Source of the DNA: an uncultured Lentibacter sp.
Lineage (GTDB): Bacteria; Pseudomonadota; Alphaproteobacteria; Rhodobacterales; Rhodobacteraceae
Assembly: GCF_937123735.1 (NCBI RefSeq)
Contig: NZ_CAKZKL010000027.1
Coordinates: 1-64,000 of the forward strand
Direction of reading: 5' to 3'
Length of the DNA: 64,000 nt
Shown here in pieces: positions 28,440 to 38,173 of the stretch. Both the position numbers and the translations under genes were made by a program. Within the stretch, counting starts at the first letter, position 1; every line of letters begins with the position of its first letter. The notes under the pieces are model-generated. The model made no database searches. It had not been told where the DNA came from and worked only from the letters and a program-made list of their open reading frames with translations.

Positions 28440-30644
28440 TTAGCCAATGATGGCATTGAGCGATGCGCTTGGGCGCATCACAGCGGCAAGTTTGGCGTCA
28501 TCGGCGTGGTAATAACCGCCCACATCGGCAGGTTTGCCCTGCGCTGCGGCCAGTTCTGAAAGGATAGCAGCCTCACCTTCGGCCAAGGCTTTGGCGACGG
28601 GTGCAAATTCGGCCGCCATTGCGGCATCCTCTGATTGTGCAGCCAGAGCTTCCGCCCAATAGCGGGCAAACCAGTAGTGGCTATCGCGGTTGTCAGGCTC
28701 GCCGACCTTGCGGCTGGGAGAACGGTTGTTGTCAAGGATGCCTTGAGTTGCCGCATCGACAGCCTTGCCCAGAACACGCGCCTTTTCGTTGCCCTTGGCA
28801 TCGGCGAGGAACTGGAAGCTTTCGCCAAGCGCGCAGAACTCGCCCAGGCTGTCCCAGCGGAGGTGGTTTTCGGCCTCAAGCTGCTGAACGTGCTTGGGGG
28901 CCGAACCGCCTGCGCCTGTCTCAAAGAGCCCGCCGCCCTGCATGAGCTTCACAATGGAGAGCATTTTGGCCGAGGTGGCCAGCTCAAGGATCGGGAAGAG
29001 ATCGGTCAGGTAGTCGCGCAGCACATTGCCTGTGATGGCGATGGTGTTTTCACCCTTGGTGATGGTTTCCAGCGAGGCGCGGGTGGCTTCGCGGGGGGCC
29101 ATGATCTCGAACTTGTCGGCCACGCCTTTGGCCTCAAGGATCGGTTTCACATAGTTAATGAGCTGCGCATCGTGGGCGCGGGACGCATCGAGCCAGAAGA
29201 TCGCGCGGTAGCCTGTGGCGCGCTGGCGGTCGATGGCGAGGTTGACCCAGTCTTCGATGGGAGCCTGGCGTGCGGAGGCGGAGCGCCAGATGTCGCCGGC
29301 CTCAACTGTGTGGCTGTGCAGAACGGAGCCATCATCCAGGATCATCTTGACGGTGCCGGCCTCGGGCAGCTCAAAGGTGGTTGGGTGGCTGCCATATTCC
29401 TCGGCCTTTTGCGCCATGAGGCCGATGTTTTGCACCGTGCCCGCTGTGGCGGGGTTGAGCTTGCCGTGCTCTTTGAAGAATTTGATCGTCTCGTCATAGA
29501 CGGGGGCGTAGGAGTTGTCGGGGATCACGCAATTGGCGTCATGCTCCTTGCCGTCCGGGCCCCAGCCCTTGCCGCCAGCGCGGATGAGCGCGGGCATGGA
29601 GGCGTCGATGATCACATCAGACGGCACATGCAGGTTGGTGATGCCACGATCGCTATCGACCATATACATCGGCGGGCGGGCGGCCATGCAGGCCTCGATT
29701 GCGGCCATGATCTCGGCTTCGTCTTTGACACGCGCGAGCAAATCGCCCATGCCTGAGTTGGGGTTGACGCCCAGCTCTTTCATCTTGTCGCCATGGGCCT
29801 CGAATACAGGTGCGAGGAAGGCACGGACCGCGTGGCCGAAGATGATCGGGTCGGAGACCTTCATCATCGTGGCTTTCATGTGCAGCGAAAAGAGCGTGCC
29901 TTCGGCTTTTGTCTTTTCGATCTCTTCCGCGAGGAAGGCATCAAGCGCTGCGGCGCTCATGTAGGTTGCGTCTACAACCGTGCCCGCAGGGTAGGAGACC
30001 GCCTCTTTCAGCACAGTTTCGCCTGAGGCTGTTTCCAGAACGATCTTGGCTGTGGCGGCTTTGGGAAGGGTGGCGGACACCTCGTTGGAGAAGAAATCCC
30101 CACCCGACATGGCGGCGACGCGGGTTTTGCTTTGGGCTGTCCACTCGCCCATGCGGTGCGGGTTGTTCTGGGCGTAGTTCTTCACGGCGGCGGCGGCGCG
30201 GCGGTCAGAGTTGCCCTCACGCAGCACAGGGTTCACGGCGGAGCCTTTGAGCGTGTCATAGGTCGCGCGCACGGCTTTCTCGGCCTCTGTCGTGGGTGTT
30301 TCTGGGTAATCAGGAAGGGCGTAGCCTTGCGATTGAAGCTCTTTTACCGCCGCGACAAGCTGTGGCACGGAGGCGGAAATGTTTGGCAGCTTGATGACAT
30401 TGGCCTCTGCTGTCTTGACCAGTTCTCCAAGGGCGGCCAGATCGTCTGACTGGCGCTGTGCCTCGGTGAGATGGTCGGGGAAGGCAGCCAGGATACGGCC
30501 CGCAAGCGAGATGTCTTTTGTGCCGACCGAAATATCAGCCGCCGCAGCAAAGCGCTTAATGATCGGCAAAAGCGACGCGCTGGCGAGTTCCGGGGCTTCG
30601 TCAACTTTTGTGTAGATGATGTCGGGAGTGGTGGTATCGGCCAT
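28440..30644 (-). CDS. icd: NADP-dependent isocitrate dehydrogenase, monomeric type
   Basis: TCA-cycle enzyme converting isocitrate to 2-oxoglutarate with NADPH formation. The 734-residue length and motifs ([14 protein letters not shown] near residue 130, then [13 protein letters not shown]) mark the monomeric family, unrelated in length to the 400-residue dimeric enzyme. The start [11 protein letters not shown] at 30644 is preferred over a Met 15 codons upstream because it has AAGGATTG before it. Confidence 0.96.
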   Translation of the reverse strand: MADTTTPDIIYTKVDEAPELASASLLPIIKRFAAAADISVGTKDISLAGRILAAFPDHLTEAQRQSDDLAALGELVKTAEANVIKLPNISASVPQLVAAVKELQSQGYALPDYPETPTTEAEKAVRATYDTLKGSAVNPVLREGNSDRRAAAAVKNYAQNNPHRMGEWTAQSKTRVAAMSGGDFFSNEVSATLPKAATAKIVLETASGETVLKEAVSYPAGTVVDATYMSAAALDAFLAEEIEKTKAEGTLFSLHMKATMMKVSDPIIFGHAVRAFLAPVFEAHGDKMKELGVNPNSGMGDLLARVKDEAEIMAAIEACMAARPPMYMVDSDRGITNLHVPSDVIIDASMPALIRAGGKGWGPDGKEHDANCVIPDNSYAPVYDETIKFFKEHGKLNPATAGTVQNIGLMAQKAEEYGSHPTTFELPEAGTVKMILDDGSVLHSHTVEAGDIWRSASARQAPIEDWVNLAIDRQRATGYRAIFWLDASRAHDAQLINYVKPILEAKGVADKFEIMAPREATRASLETITKGENTIAITGNVLRDYLTDLFPILELATSAKMLSIVKLMQGGGLFETGAGGSAPKHVQQLEAENHLRWDSLGEFCALGESFQFLADAKGNEKARVLGKAVDAATQGILDNNRSPSRKVGEPDNRDSHYWFARYWAEALAAQSEDAAMAAEFAPVAKALAEGEAAILSELAAAQGKPADVGGYYHADDAKLAAVMRPSASLNAIIG

Positions 30645-30808
30645 GATCAATCCTTGTTTACAGGGGGCCGGGCGGCAAGCAGCCTGCACGGCGAGTCATT
30701 GGAATTGGCCGCGTGATAGCCCAAATCTGCGCAAAATGAAAGACGGTATGCAAAAGTATACAAAAATATTTTCAGCACGCGCTCCAAGCCTACTGCACGC
30801 ATCACCGG

Positions 30809-32017
30809 TTAACGGTTTGAGCGCGGAACGCGGTCAAGCTTTAACATGAAGACAAGGGCTGAGACCGTGAGCATGAAGATCCCAATTGCCGCCGGGCGCG
30901 GCGTGCCATCAAAGGCAAGCCCGAGCGGTATGGCAAAGCACATCGCAAAAACGGTGGATGTTCCGCCCAGAATGGAGGCGGCAAGCCCGGCGATATGGCC
31001 CAAAGGTTCCATCGCCATCGCGTTGAGGTTGCCCAAGGTGAGCCCGGCCATCGCAAAGAGCGAAAACTGCCAGAACACAACAAGCCCGAAATAAAGCCCA
31101 TCGGGCAAGGTCAGCAGGGTGATCACAATCATTGCGCCAGAAAGGCACACCTGAACCGCGAGGGTCACAGTGGTGAGAAATTGCATTCCAAGCCGCACAA
31201 CCAGCGCCGCATTCAGAATGCTGGCGCTTCCAGCCAAGACTGCCACCAGAGCAAACCACAACGGAAAGCTCTCGGCACGTCCGAATGTGACATCGTAAAT
31301 CGGCTGCACAGACGAGAGCGCGCCAAAGAGCACAGCAAAGCAAAATGTCTGCACCACAATCACCGTGCGCACGACCGAATGGGACAACATTTCTTTCAGG
31401 GCGGTCCAGAGCTTTTGGGCCTCAAAAGGCCGACGGGCCGGTTTGGGCAGGGTCTCTTTGAGGCGCAGCCCGAACCAGAGTGTCACGACAAAGGCAAAGA
31501 GAACAAAGGCCGCAAAGATCCCGCGCCACCCGGTCAGTGCGATGATCCCTGCGCCGACAAGCGGTGCAATGGCTGGGACAAGCGTAAAGATCATCATGAC
31601 AATCGAAACGAGCTTGGCCATCTGGCGTCCTTCATAGAGGTCTCGGATGATTGCGAGCGACACAACCCTTGGGCCCGCGATGCCCAAACCCTGGATCAGG
31701 CGCGCGGCCAGAACGAGCTCAAGGGTTTGCGCCAGCCAGGCCAGGCAGGCACCGACCATATAAAGCGCAATCCCTGCGTAGATCACGGGTTTGCGCCCGA
31801 AGCTGTCTGAGAGCGGGCCGGTGAAGAAGGTTCCGATCCCCATACCAAGAACAAAAGATGTGAGGATCAGCTGGGCTGCATTGACGTTTTCAGGGCTGAG
31901 CTCTTGGCCGATCTGGGGCAGGGCGGGCAACATGGCGTCAATCGAAAATGCGGTCATGGCAAACATCATGGCCATCAGCGCAATGAACTCGGGCTTGCTG
32001 ATCTGCAACTGGGTCAT
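30809..32017 (-). CDS. Bcr/CflA family multidrug efflux MFS transporter
   Basis: A 402-residue, 12-helix drug:proton antiporter. The family N-terminal region (SIDAMLPALPQIG) and the signature motif A region (GPLSDSFGRKPVIYAG) are visible. The long upstream extension of this frame overlaps the potassium-channel gene and is not credible, so translation starts at MTQLQISKPEF (32017). It overlaps the channel gene by 4 bases and is the last gene of a DsbA-like / channel / MFS run. Confidence 0.93.
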   Translation of the reverse strand: MTQLQISKPEFIALMAMMFAMTAFSIDAMLPALPQIGQELSPENVNAAQLILTSFVLGMGIGTFFTGPLSDSFGRKPVIYAGIALYMVGACLAWLAQTLELVLAARLIQGLGIAGPRVVSLAIIRDLYEGRQMAKLVSIVMMIFTLVPAIAPLVGAGIIALTGWRGIFAAFVLFAFVVTLWFGLRLKETLPKPARRPFEAQKLWTALKEMLSHSVVRTVIVVQTFCFAVLFGALSSVQPIYDVTFGRAESFPLWFALVAVLAGSASILNAALVVRLGMQFLTTVTLAVQVCLSGAMIVITLLTLPDGLYFGLVVFWQFSLFAMAGLTLGNLNAMAMEPLGHIAGLAASILGGTSTVFAMCFAIPLGLAFDGTPRPAAIGIFMLTVSALVFMLKLDRVPRSNR

Positions 32018-32316
32018 TCCTTGGGGTCCCTGTGTTTTTCGAGCGCTTTCTGGCGGCGCTTGAGAAAGGCAAAATGGCCAAATTGCTGAATCGCGAGGGC
32101 GAAAATGCCCAGACCCGTGAAGATAAAGACAGTTGTGCCGATCTTTCCAACAACGGTTGCAGGCACAAGATTGCCATAGCCAACGGTTGAAAGCGTCACC
32201 ACGGTGAAGAAATAGGCGTCTATCCAGCTCCAGCCCTCGGCAAAGCGGAAAAACACGGTCCCCGAAGTGATGACCAGCCCCAAGACCAGAAGGAGTGATC
32301 GTGTCGAGACGTTCAT
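32014..32316 (-). CDS. Two-helix potassium channel family protein
   Basis: A 100-residue minimal ion channel (Ion_trans_2). Helix 1 is about residues 7-26, the pore loop carries the selectivity filter TVGYGN at 44-49, and helix 2 is about 57-80. A short basic tail ends the protein and no RCK domain is fused. It would assemble as a tetramer. It overlaps both neighbours by 4 bases. Confidence 0.9.
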   Translation of the reverse strand: MNVSTRSLLLVLGLVITSGTVFFRFAEGWSWIDAYFFTVVTLSTVGYGNLVPATVVGKIGTTVFIFTGLGIFALAIQQFGHFAFLKRRQKALEKHRDPKE

Positions 32317-32951
32317 TGCGGCGGGCTTTGCAGCAGTTCGTCAATCACCTTGAGCCAGAGATCGGCGGGCTGCGCGCCGGGAACGGCATGTTGATTGGCC
32401 ACGATAAACGTCGGAACCGAGCTCACGCCCATATCCCGGCTGTGGCTGTCGCGTTGTTGAATGTCCGCGCGGTCAGAGTCTGAGGCCAGCAGCTTGAGCA
32501 CGAGCGCTGCGTCCATGCCCATACTGTCGGCCACATCCGCCAAGACCTCATGCGCCCCGATATCGCGGGCCTCTTGAAAATAGGCTTTGAACAAGGCCGA
32601 AACCACGGCTGTTTGGCGTCCCTCAATTCCTGCCCAATGGATCAGGCGGTGCGCATCAAGCGTGTTTGGCGTCACCTTGATCTTGTCAAATTCGATCACA
32701 ACACCCGCCGCCTTGGCGTGTTCCACAACAGGTTTATAGGCGTTGAAGGCCGCTTCCTTGCCACCAAACTTGCCTTCCAGATAGGCTCGCCGCTCCATTC
32801 CCTCGGCGGGCATGGTCGGATTGAGCTGGAACGGATGCCATTCAATCTCAAAGGGGTGGTCGGGCCGCTGAGCCAGAGCGCGGTCGAGCTGGGCCTTGCC
32901 AATGTAGCACCACGGGCAAATCGGGTCGGAGATAATATCAAGTTTCATCAT
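32313..32951 (-). CDS. DsbA family oxidoreductase, FrnE-like
   Basis: A 212-residue cytoplasmic thioredoxin-fold protein with active site CPWC (12-15), a helical insertion, and the cis-Pro loop SSVPTFIV. The family is linked to disulfide chemistry and oxidative stress, and some members act on polyketides. There is no signal peptide. It is the first gene of the three-gene ATGA-coupled run with the channel and MFS genes. Confidence 0.92.
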   Translation of the reverse strand: MMKLDIISDPICPWCYIGKAQLDRALAQRPDHPFEIEWHPFQLNPTMPAEGMERRAYLEGKFGGKEAAFNAYKPVVEHAKAAGVVIEFDKIKVTPNTLDAHRLIHWAGIEGRQTAVVSALFKAYFQEARDIGAHEVLADVADSMGMDAALVLKLLASDSDRADIQQRDSHSRDMGVSSVPTFIVANQHAVPGAQPADLWLKVIDELLQSPPQ

Positions 32952-33003
32952 GGAACAGAGCCTTTCCAGCTTTCCTTAGCGCTGTGTTGCGCAAATCAAA
33001 ACC

Positions 33004-34518
33004 TCAAATCGCGATTAGCGCCTTGAGGGCCTTGCGGCGCAGCTTGTTGTTTGGCCCAAGGGGCAGGGCGGATAGCCTCTGAAAATGCCTGGGGCATTTG
33101 TAGCCTGCCAGCCTGTTTTGGGCGTGGCGTTGCAGGGCTTTCTCATCGATGGGCTGCTCTGAAGTGTAAAACCCCACGATGATGCGCACATCTTCCTTGA
33201 TCTCCACATCTGTGACAGCCAAAGAGCTCAGGCCCTCAAAGTCGCTCAAGGCGGCTTCAACCTCCAGTGGCGACACCCGATAGCCACCTGCATTCATCAT
33301 GTCGTCTTTGCGGGCCTCGTAATATATCTGGCCCTGCGCATCCATCCGGCCAAGATCTCCGGTCTTGAACCACTGGCCGTCAAAGCGCGCCTCTGTCTCT
33401 TGCTTGGCCCCTAAGTAGCCGAGCATCAAGCCCGGATCGTCGCGATGCACTGCGATCTCTCCGACCTCACCTTGGGCAACGGGGCCGTCTGGTCCGAGGA
33501 GCGCTACACGGCGGCCCGGCTGGGCTGTGCCCAATGCGCCATGGGCTGCGCGCGTCGTGGGGCTGGCGGAAATAAATGTCGAGCATTCCGACATCCCATA
33601 GGCTTCATAGATTTCGGTGCCACTGGCGTCACGCCAGCGGGTGCGCAAGGTTTCGCTCAGCTTCTCTCCGGCGCTCAGCGCGTGGCGCAATTGTGGCAGA
33701 TCGAGCGGCTGCCGCGGTTTGAGCAGCTTGCGATATACGCCCGGTGCGGCCGCAAACACGGTGGCTCCATGCTGCTTCACAAGCGTTAAAAGAGCTTCGG
33801 GGGGAGTTGCATCTTGTGCAATCAGGGCCGTGGCCCCGAGGGTCCAGGGGTCCATCAGGCCTGTGCCCAATGTAAACGTCCAGTTAAAGGCCCCGGCATG
33901 GCAGAGCCGGTCTTCGCTGGTGAGCCCATACCATCCCTGAAACATCATCTGGCGTGCCCAGATAGCGCGATGAGCATGTTGCACCGCACGGGCCTGACCG
34001 GAGGTGCCGGATGTGTAAATGATGTAGGCTAAGCGCTCGGGCGGGCCCATGTCATAGTCACAGGCAGGCAGCGCTTGCATGGCGTGAAGCTCCGCCTCGC
34101 TCAGGGAGAGGCAGGCGCCAGCCGTGGGCGCAGACACGGATGCCGATTGTGCGACGGCTTTGGGCTTGAGCGTTTGCACCATTGCGTCCACTTCAGCCTG
34201 GGTCAGCTGTGAGGAGGTTGGCACTGGCACGATCCCGACAGCGATTGCCCCAAGATAGGCAATTGGGAATTGCGCCGTATTGCCCAAGCGCAACAAGAGG
34301 ATATCTCCGGGGGTCATGCCTGCCCTCAGAAGGCCTGTGCCTGTGCCGCGCACAGCCGCCTCAAGCGCAGCGTAGCTGTAGGGCGTCATGCCGGTTTCAG
34401 CCATGACGGCAAGCGCCAGTTTGTCCGGGGTCCGGGAAGCTGCGCCCAAGACATGTTGGGCCATGTTAAACGGGCTCGGGCAGGGCGCAAACGCCCCTCT
34501 GTCAAGAATGCTGTCCAT
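33004..34518 (-). CDS. AMP-dependent acyl/aryl-CoA ligase
   Basis: A 504-residue ANL-superfamily ligase. The P-loop core is YTSGTSGQARAVQH, the A5 region YGMSE, then the hinge region KTGDLGR and the C-terminal domain with catalytic Lys near GPNNKLRRKAL. It activates a carboxylic acid through acyl-AMP to acyl-CoA. Overall look is that of the benzoate/acetate-CoA ligase group, but the substrate is not certain. The start at 34518 is chosen because upstream residues lack family features. It is divergent from the XRE-cupin regulator (53 bp), which is a likely controller. Confidence 0.9.
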   Translation of the reverse strand: MDSILDRGAFAPCPSPFNMAQHVLGAASRTPDKLALAVMAETGMTPYSYAALEAAVRGTGTGLLRAGMTPGDILLLRLGNTAQFPIAYLGAIAVGIVPVPTSSQLTQAEVDAMVQTLKPKAVAQSASVSAPTAGACLSLSEAELHAMQALPACDYDMGPPERLAYIIYTSGTSGQARAVQHAHRAIWARQMMFQGWYGLTSEDRLCHAGAFNWTFTLGTGLMDPWTLGATALIAQDATPPEALLTLVKQHGATVFAAAPGVYRKLLKPRQPLDLPQLRHALSAGEKLSETLRTRWRDASGTEIYEAYGMSECSTFISASPTTRAAHGALGTAQPGRRVALLGPDGPVAQGEVGEIAVHRDDPGLMLGYLGAKQETEARFDGQWFKTGDLGRMDAQGQIYYEARKDDMMNAGGYRVSPLEVEAALSDFEGLSSLAVTDVEIKEDVRIIVGFYTSEQPIDEKALQRHAQNRLAGYKCPRHFQRLSALPLGPNNKLRRKALKALIAI

Positions 34519-34571
34519 GCTCTCTGTGCTAGGGGCTTGGCGCGGGCTCTGCAAGGCCCTATGAAAGCGCC

Positions 34572-35198
34572 ATGACAAATGCTGCTGATCCCAAATCTCT
34601 CATCAAGATCGCCCGCGCGGGCGCTGAGGCGCCTGTGCCTGAACAAATTGATCTGGGTGCGCGGGTGCGGGACCTGCGCAAAAGCCTCGGTCTGACGTTG
34701 GAGCAGGCCAGCAAACAGGCCGGTCTGGCTCGCTCGACCCTGTCAAAGATCGAGAACGGCCAGATGTCACCCACATATGAGGCGCTGAAGAAGCTGGCGA
34801 TCGGGCTCCAAATCTCGGTGCCGCAATTGTTTACACCGCCCGAAACGGCCCAGGCAACGGCGCGTATGAGCCTGACACGGGCGGGTGACGGCGCAGACCA
34901 TATCACAGCAACTTACGAACACCGCTTGATGGGCGAGAGCCTCTCAGCCAAGAAGATGCTTCCCTATCAGGCGCGCATCCGGGCGCGGGACATGGAAGAA
35001 TTTGACGGCTGGGTGCGCCATGATGGCGAGGAGTTTCTCTATGTGCTCACAGGGGTGATCCGGCTTTATACGGAGTTTTACGAGCCCGTTGATATGAAGC
35101 GCGGTGACAGCGCTTATTATGACGCATCTATGGGCCACAATGTGATCTCGATCAGTGCCGATGATGCCACTGTGCTTTGGGTAACCTCTTTGGTTTGA
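34572..35198 (+). CDS. XRE family regulator with C-terminal cupin sensor domain
   Basis: A 208-residue regulator. Residues of about 27-82 form a Cro/C1-type HTH (LTLEQASKQAGLARSTLSKIE), and residues of about 135-205 form a cupin barrel (DGEEFLYVLTGVIRLY) that probably binds a small effector. It is divergent from the acyl-CoA ligase, whose promoter shares the 53-bp spacer, so local control is likely. The 3' end lies 1 bp from the convergent aquaporin stop. Confidence 0.93.
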   Translation: MTNAADPKSLIKIARAGAEAPVPEQIDLGARVRDLRKSLGLTLEQASKQAGLARSTLSKIENGQMSPTYEALKKLAIGLQISVPQLFTPPETAQATARMSLTRAGDGADHITATYEHRLMGESLSAKKMLPYQARIRARDMEEFDGWVRHDGEEFLYVLTGVIRLYTEFYEPVDMKRGDSAYYDASMGHNVISISADDATVLWVTSLV

Positions 35199-35199
35199 C

Positions 35200-35853
35200 T
35201 CAAGCTTTGCGGCCAAAGATGTGTGGCAACACAACAAGCGCAACCCCCAGCCCAATAAGCTGCATGAGCACAAACATCGCAATATGGTGTGGCGCTATGC
35301 CGGCAAAGCTATCTGACCAGCCGCGCGCAAATGTGACCGCCGGATTGGCAAAGCTTGTGGACGCGGTGAACCAATACGCCCCGGTGATATAAAGGCCGAC
35401 AAGCGGGGGGACCGTGTCAGGCTTGTGGTGCACGCCGCCGGCGATCACAAACAGAAGCCCGAAGGTTGCAATGATCTCTGAGCTCCACTGGGCGAGGCCG
35501 GTGCGGTGCTGGGTTTGGCTGATCTGAAAGAGCGCTTGATCAAACATCATATGCGCAGCCAAAACCCCCAGCAGCGCGCCAATAATCTGAGCGCAGATAT
35601 AGGGCGCCACCTCGGCCCACGGGTGCTCACCCCTCGCGGCAAAGAACAAGGTGACTGCCGGGTTGAAATGGGCGCCCGACACAGGCCCTAGGCAGGTGAT
35701 GATACCGTAAAGAATACACCCCGTTGCAATGGCATTGGCCAGGAGCGCAAGGGCTGTGTTCCCGTCTGACAGGCTTTCCCCCATGATCCCCGAGCCAATC
35801 ACACCCATCAAAAGAAAGGCGGTTCCCAAGGCTTCCGAAAACAGTTTTTGCAT
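35200..35853 (-). CDS. Aquaporin (MIP family channel)
   Basis: A 217-residue, six-helix water or small-solute channel. The two NPA boxes are at 64-66 (AHFNPAVTL) and 170-172 (FANPAVTFAR), with the pore Arg at 177. The sequence looks closer to the bacterial group that includes arsenic-linked AqpS than to GlpF, but no ars genes are near. It is convergent with the XRE-cupin gene. Confidence 0.93.
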   Translation of the reverse strand: MQKLFSEALGTAFLLMGVIGSGIMGESLSDGNTALALLANAIATGCILYGIITCLGPVSGAHFNPAVTLFFAARGEHPWAEVAPYICAQIIGALLGVLAAHMMFDQALFQISQTQHRTGLAQWSSEIIATFGLLFVIAGGVHHKPDTVPPLVGLYITGAYWFTASTSFANPAVTFARGWSDSFAGIAPHHIAMFVLMQLIGLGVALVVLPHIFGRKA

Positions 35854-36028
35854 TGCCTATTCTCTCTTCTCGCCGCGCGGGCCTGATCTCTCGGCCTGCC
35901 TTTGGCTACCCCGGCCAGAAAGCCAAGGCCCAAACGCAAGAGTCCATTGTGCCAGGTCCTTACGGTCCTAACCCACAGGGCCGCATAATCCAAAAGCCAG
36001 CCACCCTGCAAATGAAGGATTTGTAACA

Positions 36029-36059
36029 GCCCTCACCCAAATCAGCTTGGGTTAAGGGC
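36029..36059 (-). terminator. Stem-loop at the end of the YejA-like gene
   Basis: Inverted repeat ACCCAA / TTGGGT extended by GCCCT / AGGGC with a small bulge. It overlaps the stop codon of the binding-protein gene on the reverse strand. The following T run is poor (TGTT), so terminator activity is uncertain. Confidence 0.4.
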
Positions 36060-37872
36060 CATCAAACCACCAGACATCGGGCATAAACCAATATCCATCA
36101 CCGTTGATGGGCGTGTGCGCGGGGTGTTTTAACTCTTTGACATGGGCAATGCGGCTCACCCCATAAGCATATGTTGGGATCACATAGCGCCCGGCTGTCA
36201 GAATGCGGTCCAACGCGCGCGTCGCGGCGACAAATTCTTCCACGCTGTCGCTGGACACCATGGTTTGTATCATCGCATCAGCCGCAGGCGAGCGCAGCCC
36301 CATCAGATTGCGCGAGCCCGGCTGATCCGCACCCTCGCTGCCCCAATAGAGCTTTTGCTCATTGCCCGGAGACAGCGAAAAGCCACGCCGGATATTGGTC
36401 ATATCAAAGTCAAACGTGTTTTGGCGTGCAAAATACTGAGCATTGTCAACAGCTTCCACCTCAGCTTTGATGCCCAGCCTTTTAAGCGCCTGACTATAAA
36501 TATTGGCAAAAGCGGTCAGCTCGCCCGCGCCGCTGGCCAATAGGATCTTGAAGGCAAAAGCGTCTCCAGATGCGTTTCGCAATGTGCCATCAGCCGCGCT
36601 CCATCCGGCCTCGGCCAGCAGTTTTTGGGCCGCACGCAGGTTGGCACGGTTGCGCTTGGTGCCATCGGAAACGGGCAGGGCATAGCCCTCCAGCACCCCA
36701 GCAGGCAGTGTCTCAGCAAAGGGAGACAGCAAGTCCCTGACACGCCCTGTGGCCGCTCCGGGCTGCATACCAAGAAAAGAGCCACTGAAGTAAGACGTGA
36801 TCCGCTTTTGCGCTCCCCCAGTGATCACATCGTTCATAAATTCAAAGTTGAACGCCAGGATCAAGGCTTCGCGCACCCGCCAATCCGCGAAGAGCGGGTT
36901 GCGCGTGTTCATGACAAACCCTGTGATGCCGGATGGTTTGCCATCTGGAATTTCGGTCTTGATCACATCACCGCGCGCCACAGCGGGAAAATCATAGGCG
37001 TTGTCCCATTTGTTGGCGTTATACTCACGCACAACCGAAAGCAAACCCGCCTTGAAAGCCTCCTTTAGGACCGTGTCATCGGCAAAAAACTCTATCTTCA
37101 ACCTGTCGATATTGCCCGTGCCGCGGCGGATGGGCAGGTTGCGTGCCCAGTAGTCAGGGTTGCGCTCAAGGGTCAGAAACCTGTTTGGCTCATAATCAGC
37201 GATCACATAGGCCGCAGAGCCGATCGGGGCGACATCAAAACCTGACTGTCCAAAGTCATGGCCTTCCCATTGTGCCTTTTTCAGGATTGGCCGCAGCCCA
37301 GCGATCAGGGCCAGTTCGCGGTTGTCCGTGTTGAAGGTGATCCGCACAGACCGTGGGCCACGCGCTTCAATTGTTTGGACTTGCGCCATGAAGCTGCGAT
37401 AGCGCGGGTGGCCCTCGCGGCCCAAAATCTCGTAGCTCCAGATCACGTCGTCTACTGTCACCGGGCTGCCGTCAGAGAATCGGGCCTCTTTGCGCAGGGT
37501 AAATTCGACCCATTCGCGATTCGGACCCGTTTCAACCGATTCGGCGAGCAGCCCATAGAGCGAAAACGGCTCATCCCAATTGCGCGCCATCAGGCTTTCA
37601 TACGCCAAAAACCGCAGCTGCCAGGGGGGCGTTCCTTTGAAGATAAACGGGTTCAAACTGTCAAAGCCGCCCGTATTTCCGACCCTCAGCTCGCCGCCTT
37701 TAGGGGCATCTGGGTTCACATAGGGCAAAGACACAAAATCCGGTGGTAGAGCAGGGTCTCCATACATAGCTATGCCATGCGCGGGCTGCGCCCGGGCCAG
37801 GCCAGCCCCCCCGAAAGCCAGCCCAATAGACGCACAAATCCCTGCGATCGCATGGAAAAAAACTGATCTCAT
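36052..37872 (-). CDS. Peptide-type ABC transporter substrate-binding protein, YejA-like
   Basis: A 606-residue periplasmic binding protein of the SBP_bac_5 (DppA/OppA) fold. The signal peptide ends near GLARA (about residue 28). The N-terminal domain has the family stretch VEFTLRKEARFSDGSPVT. The PYVNPDAPKGG start resembles E. coli YejA (microcin C and peptide uptake). No permease or ATPase gene lies beside it, so it is an orphan that must use a transporter encoded elsewhere. The promoter lies in the 301-bp spacer shared with the candidate sRNA. Confidence 0.92.
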   Translation of the reverse strand: MRSVFFHAIAGICASIGLAFGGAGLARAQPAHGIAMYGDPALPPDFVSLPYVNPDAPKGGELRVGNTGGFDSLNPFIFKGTPPWQLRFLAYESLMARNWDEPFSLYGLLAESVETGPNREWVEFTLRKEARFSDGSPVTVDDVIWSYEILGREGHPRYRSFMAQVQTIEARGPRSVRITFNTDNRELALIAGLRPILKKAQWEGHDFGQSGFDVAPIGSAAYVIADYEPNRFLTLERNPDYWARNLPIRRGTGNIDRLKIEFFADDTVLKEAFKAGLLSVVREYNANKWDNAYDFPAVARGDVIKTEIPDGKPSGITGFVMNTRNPLFADWRVREALILAFNFEFMNDVITGGAQKRITSYFSGSFLGMQPGAATGRVRDLLSPFAETLPAGVLEGYALPVSDGTKRNRANLRAAQKLLAEAGWSAADGTLRNASGDAFAFKILLASGAGELTAFANIYSQALKRLGIKAEVEAVDNAQYFARQNTFDFDMTNIRRGFSLSPGNEQKLYWGSEGADQPGSRNLMGLRSPAADAMIQTMVSSDSVEEFVAATRALDRILTAGRYVIPTYAYGVSRIAHVKELKHPAHTPINGDGYWFMPDVWWFDGP

Positions 37873-37984
37873 TTCTGCGACAATCCTGCCTGATGCTTAT
37901 TTTGTTAAATCAAACCTTAACGGTGCGTAAAACCCAATACAAACTTTTAGCTTGGATTGAGTGTTAAGATTGCTTATAAAGAGG

Positions 37985-38062
37985 GCACTGCTCGATAGGT
38001 TTCTTGCCTGTATGAAACCTGCCTCAATAACTTGACGCCAGCCTTGTGCTGGCGTTTTTTTT
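37985..38062 (+). ncRNA. Candidate small RNA with two hairpins and intrinsic terminator
   Basis: In the 301-bp spacer between divergent genes, a TATAAA -10-like box (about 37975-37980) precedes a region with a perfect 7-bp hairpin AGGTTTC / GAAACCT (37997-38020, 10-nt loop). It ends in a perfect 8-bp terminator stem ACGCCAGC / GCTGGCGT with eight T residues (38035-38062). No forward gene ends upstream for it to serve. It could instead be an attenuator in the bdhA leader. The 5' end is approximate. Confidence 0.55.
38035..38062 (+). terminator. Strong intrinsic terminator with no upstream gene
   Basis: Perfect 8-bp GC-rich stem, 5-nt loop (CTTGT), then eight T residues. It lies about 110 bp before the 3-hydroxybutyrate dehydrogenase start and 163 bp after the divergent binding-protein start. 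Confidence 0.9.
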
Positions 38063-38173
38063 GCGTGCGCGCAGTCGTTTGTGTGCGTTGCGCCCTGCTC
38101 GGGCCGCGTGCTTTGGCTTGGCAATGCCGGCGCTGTCGCGTTATGGCTGGCGGGTATCAACTGGGAGATCCGC

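Noticed and set aside
32018..32344. Long N-terminal extension of the MFS gene
   Set aside because: The extension is not MFS-like and runs across the K+ channel gene in another frame.
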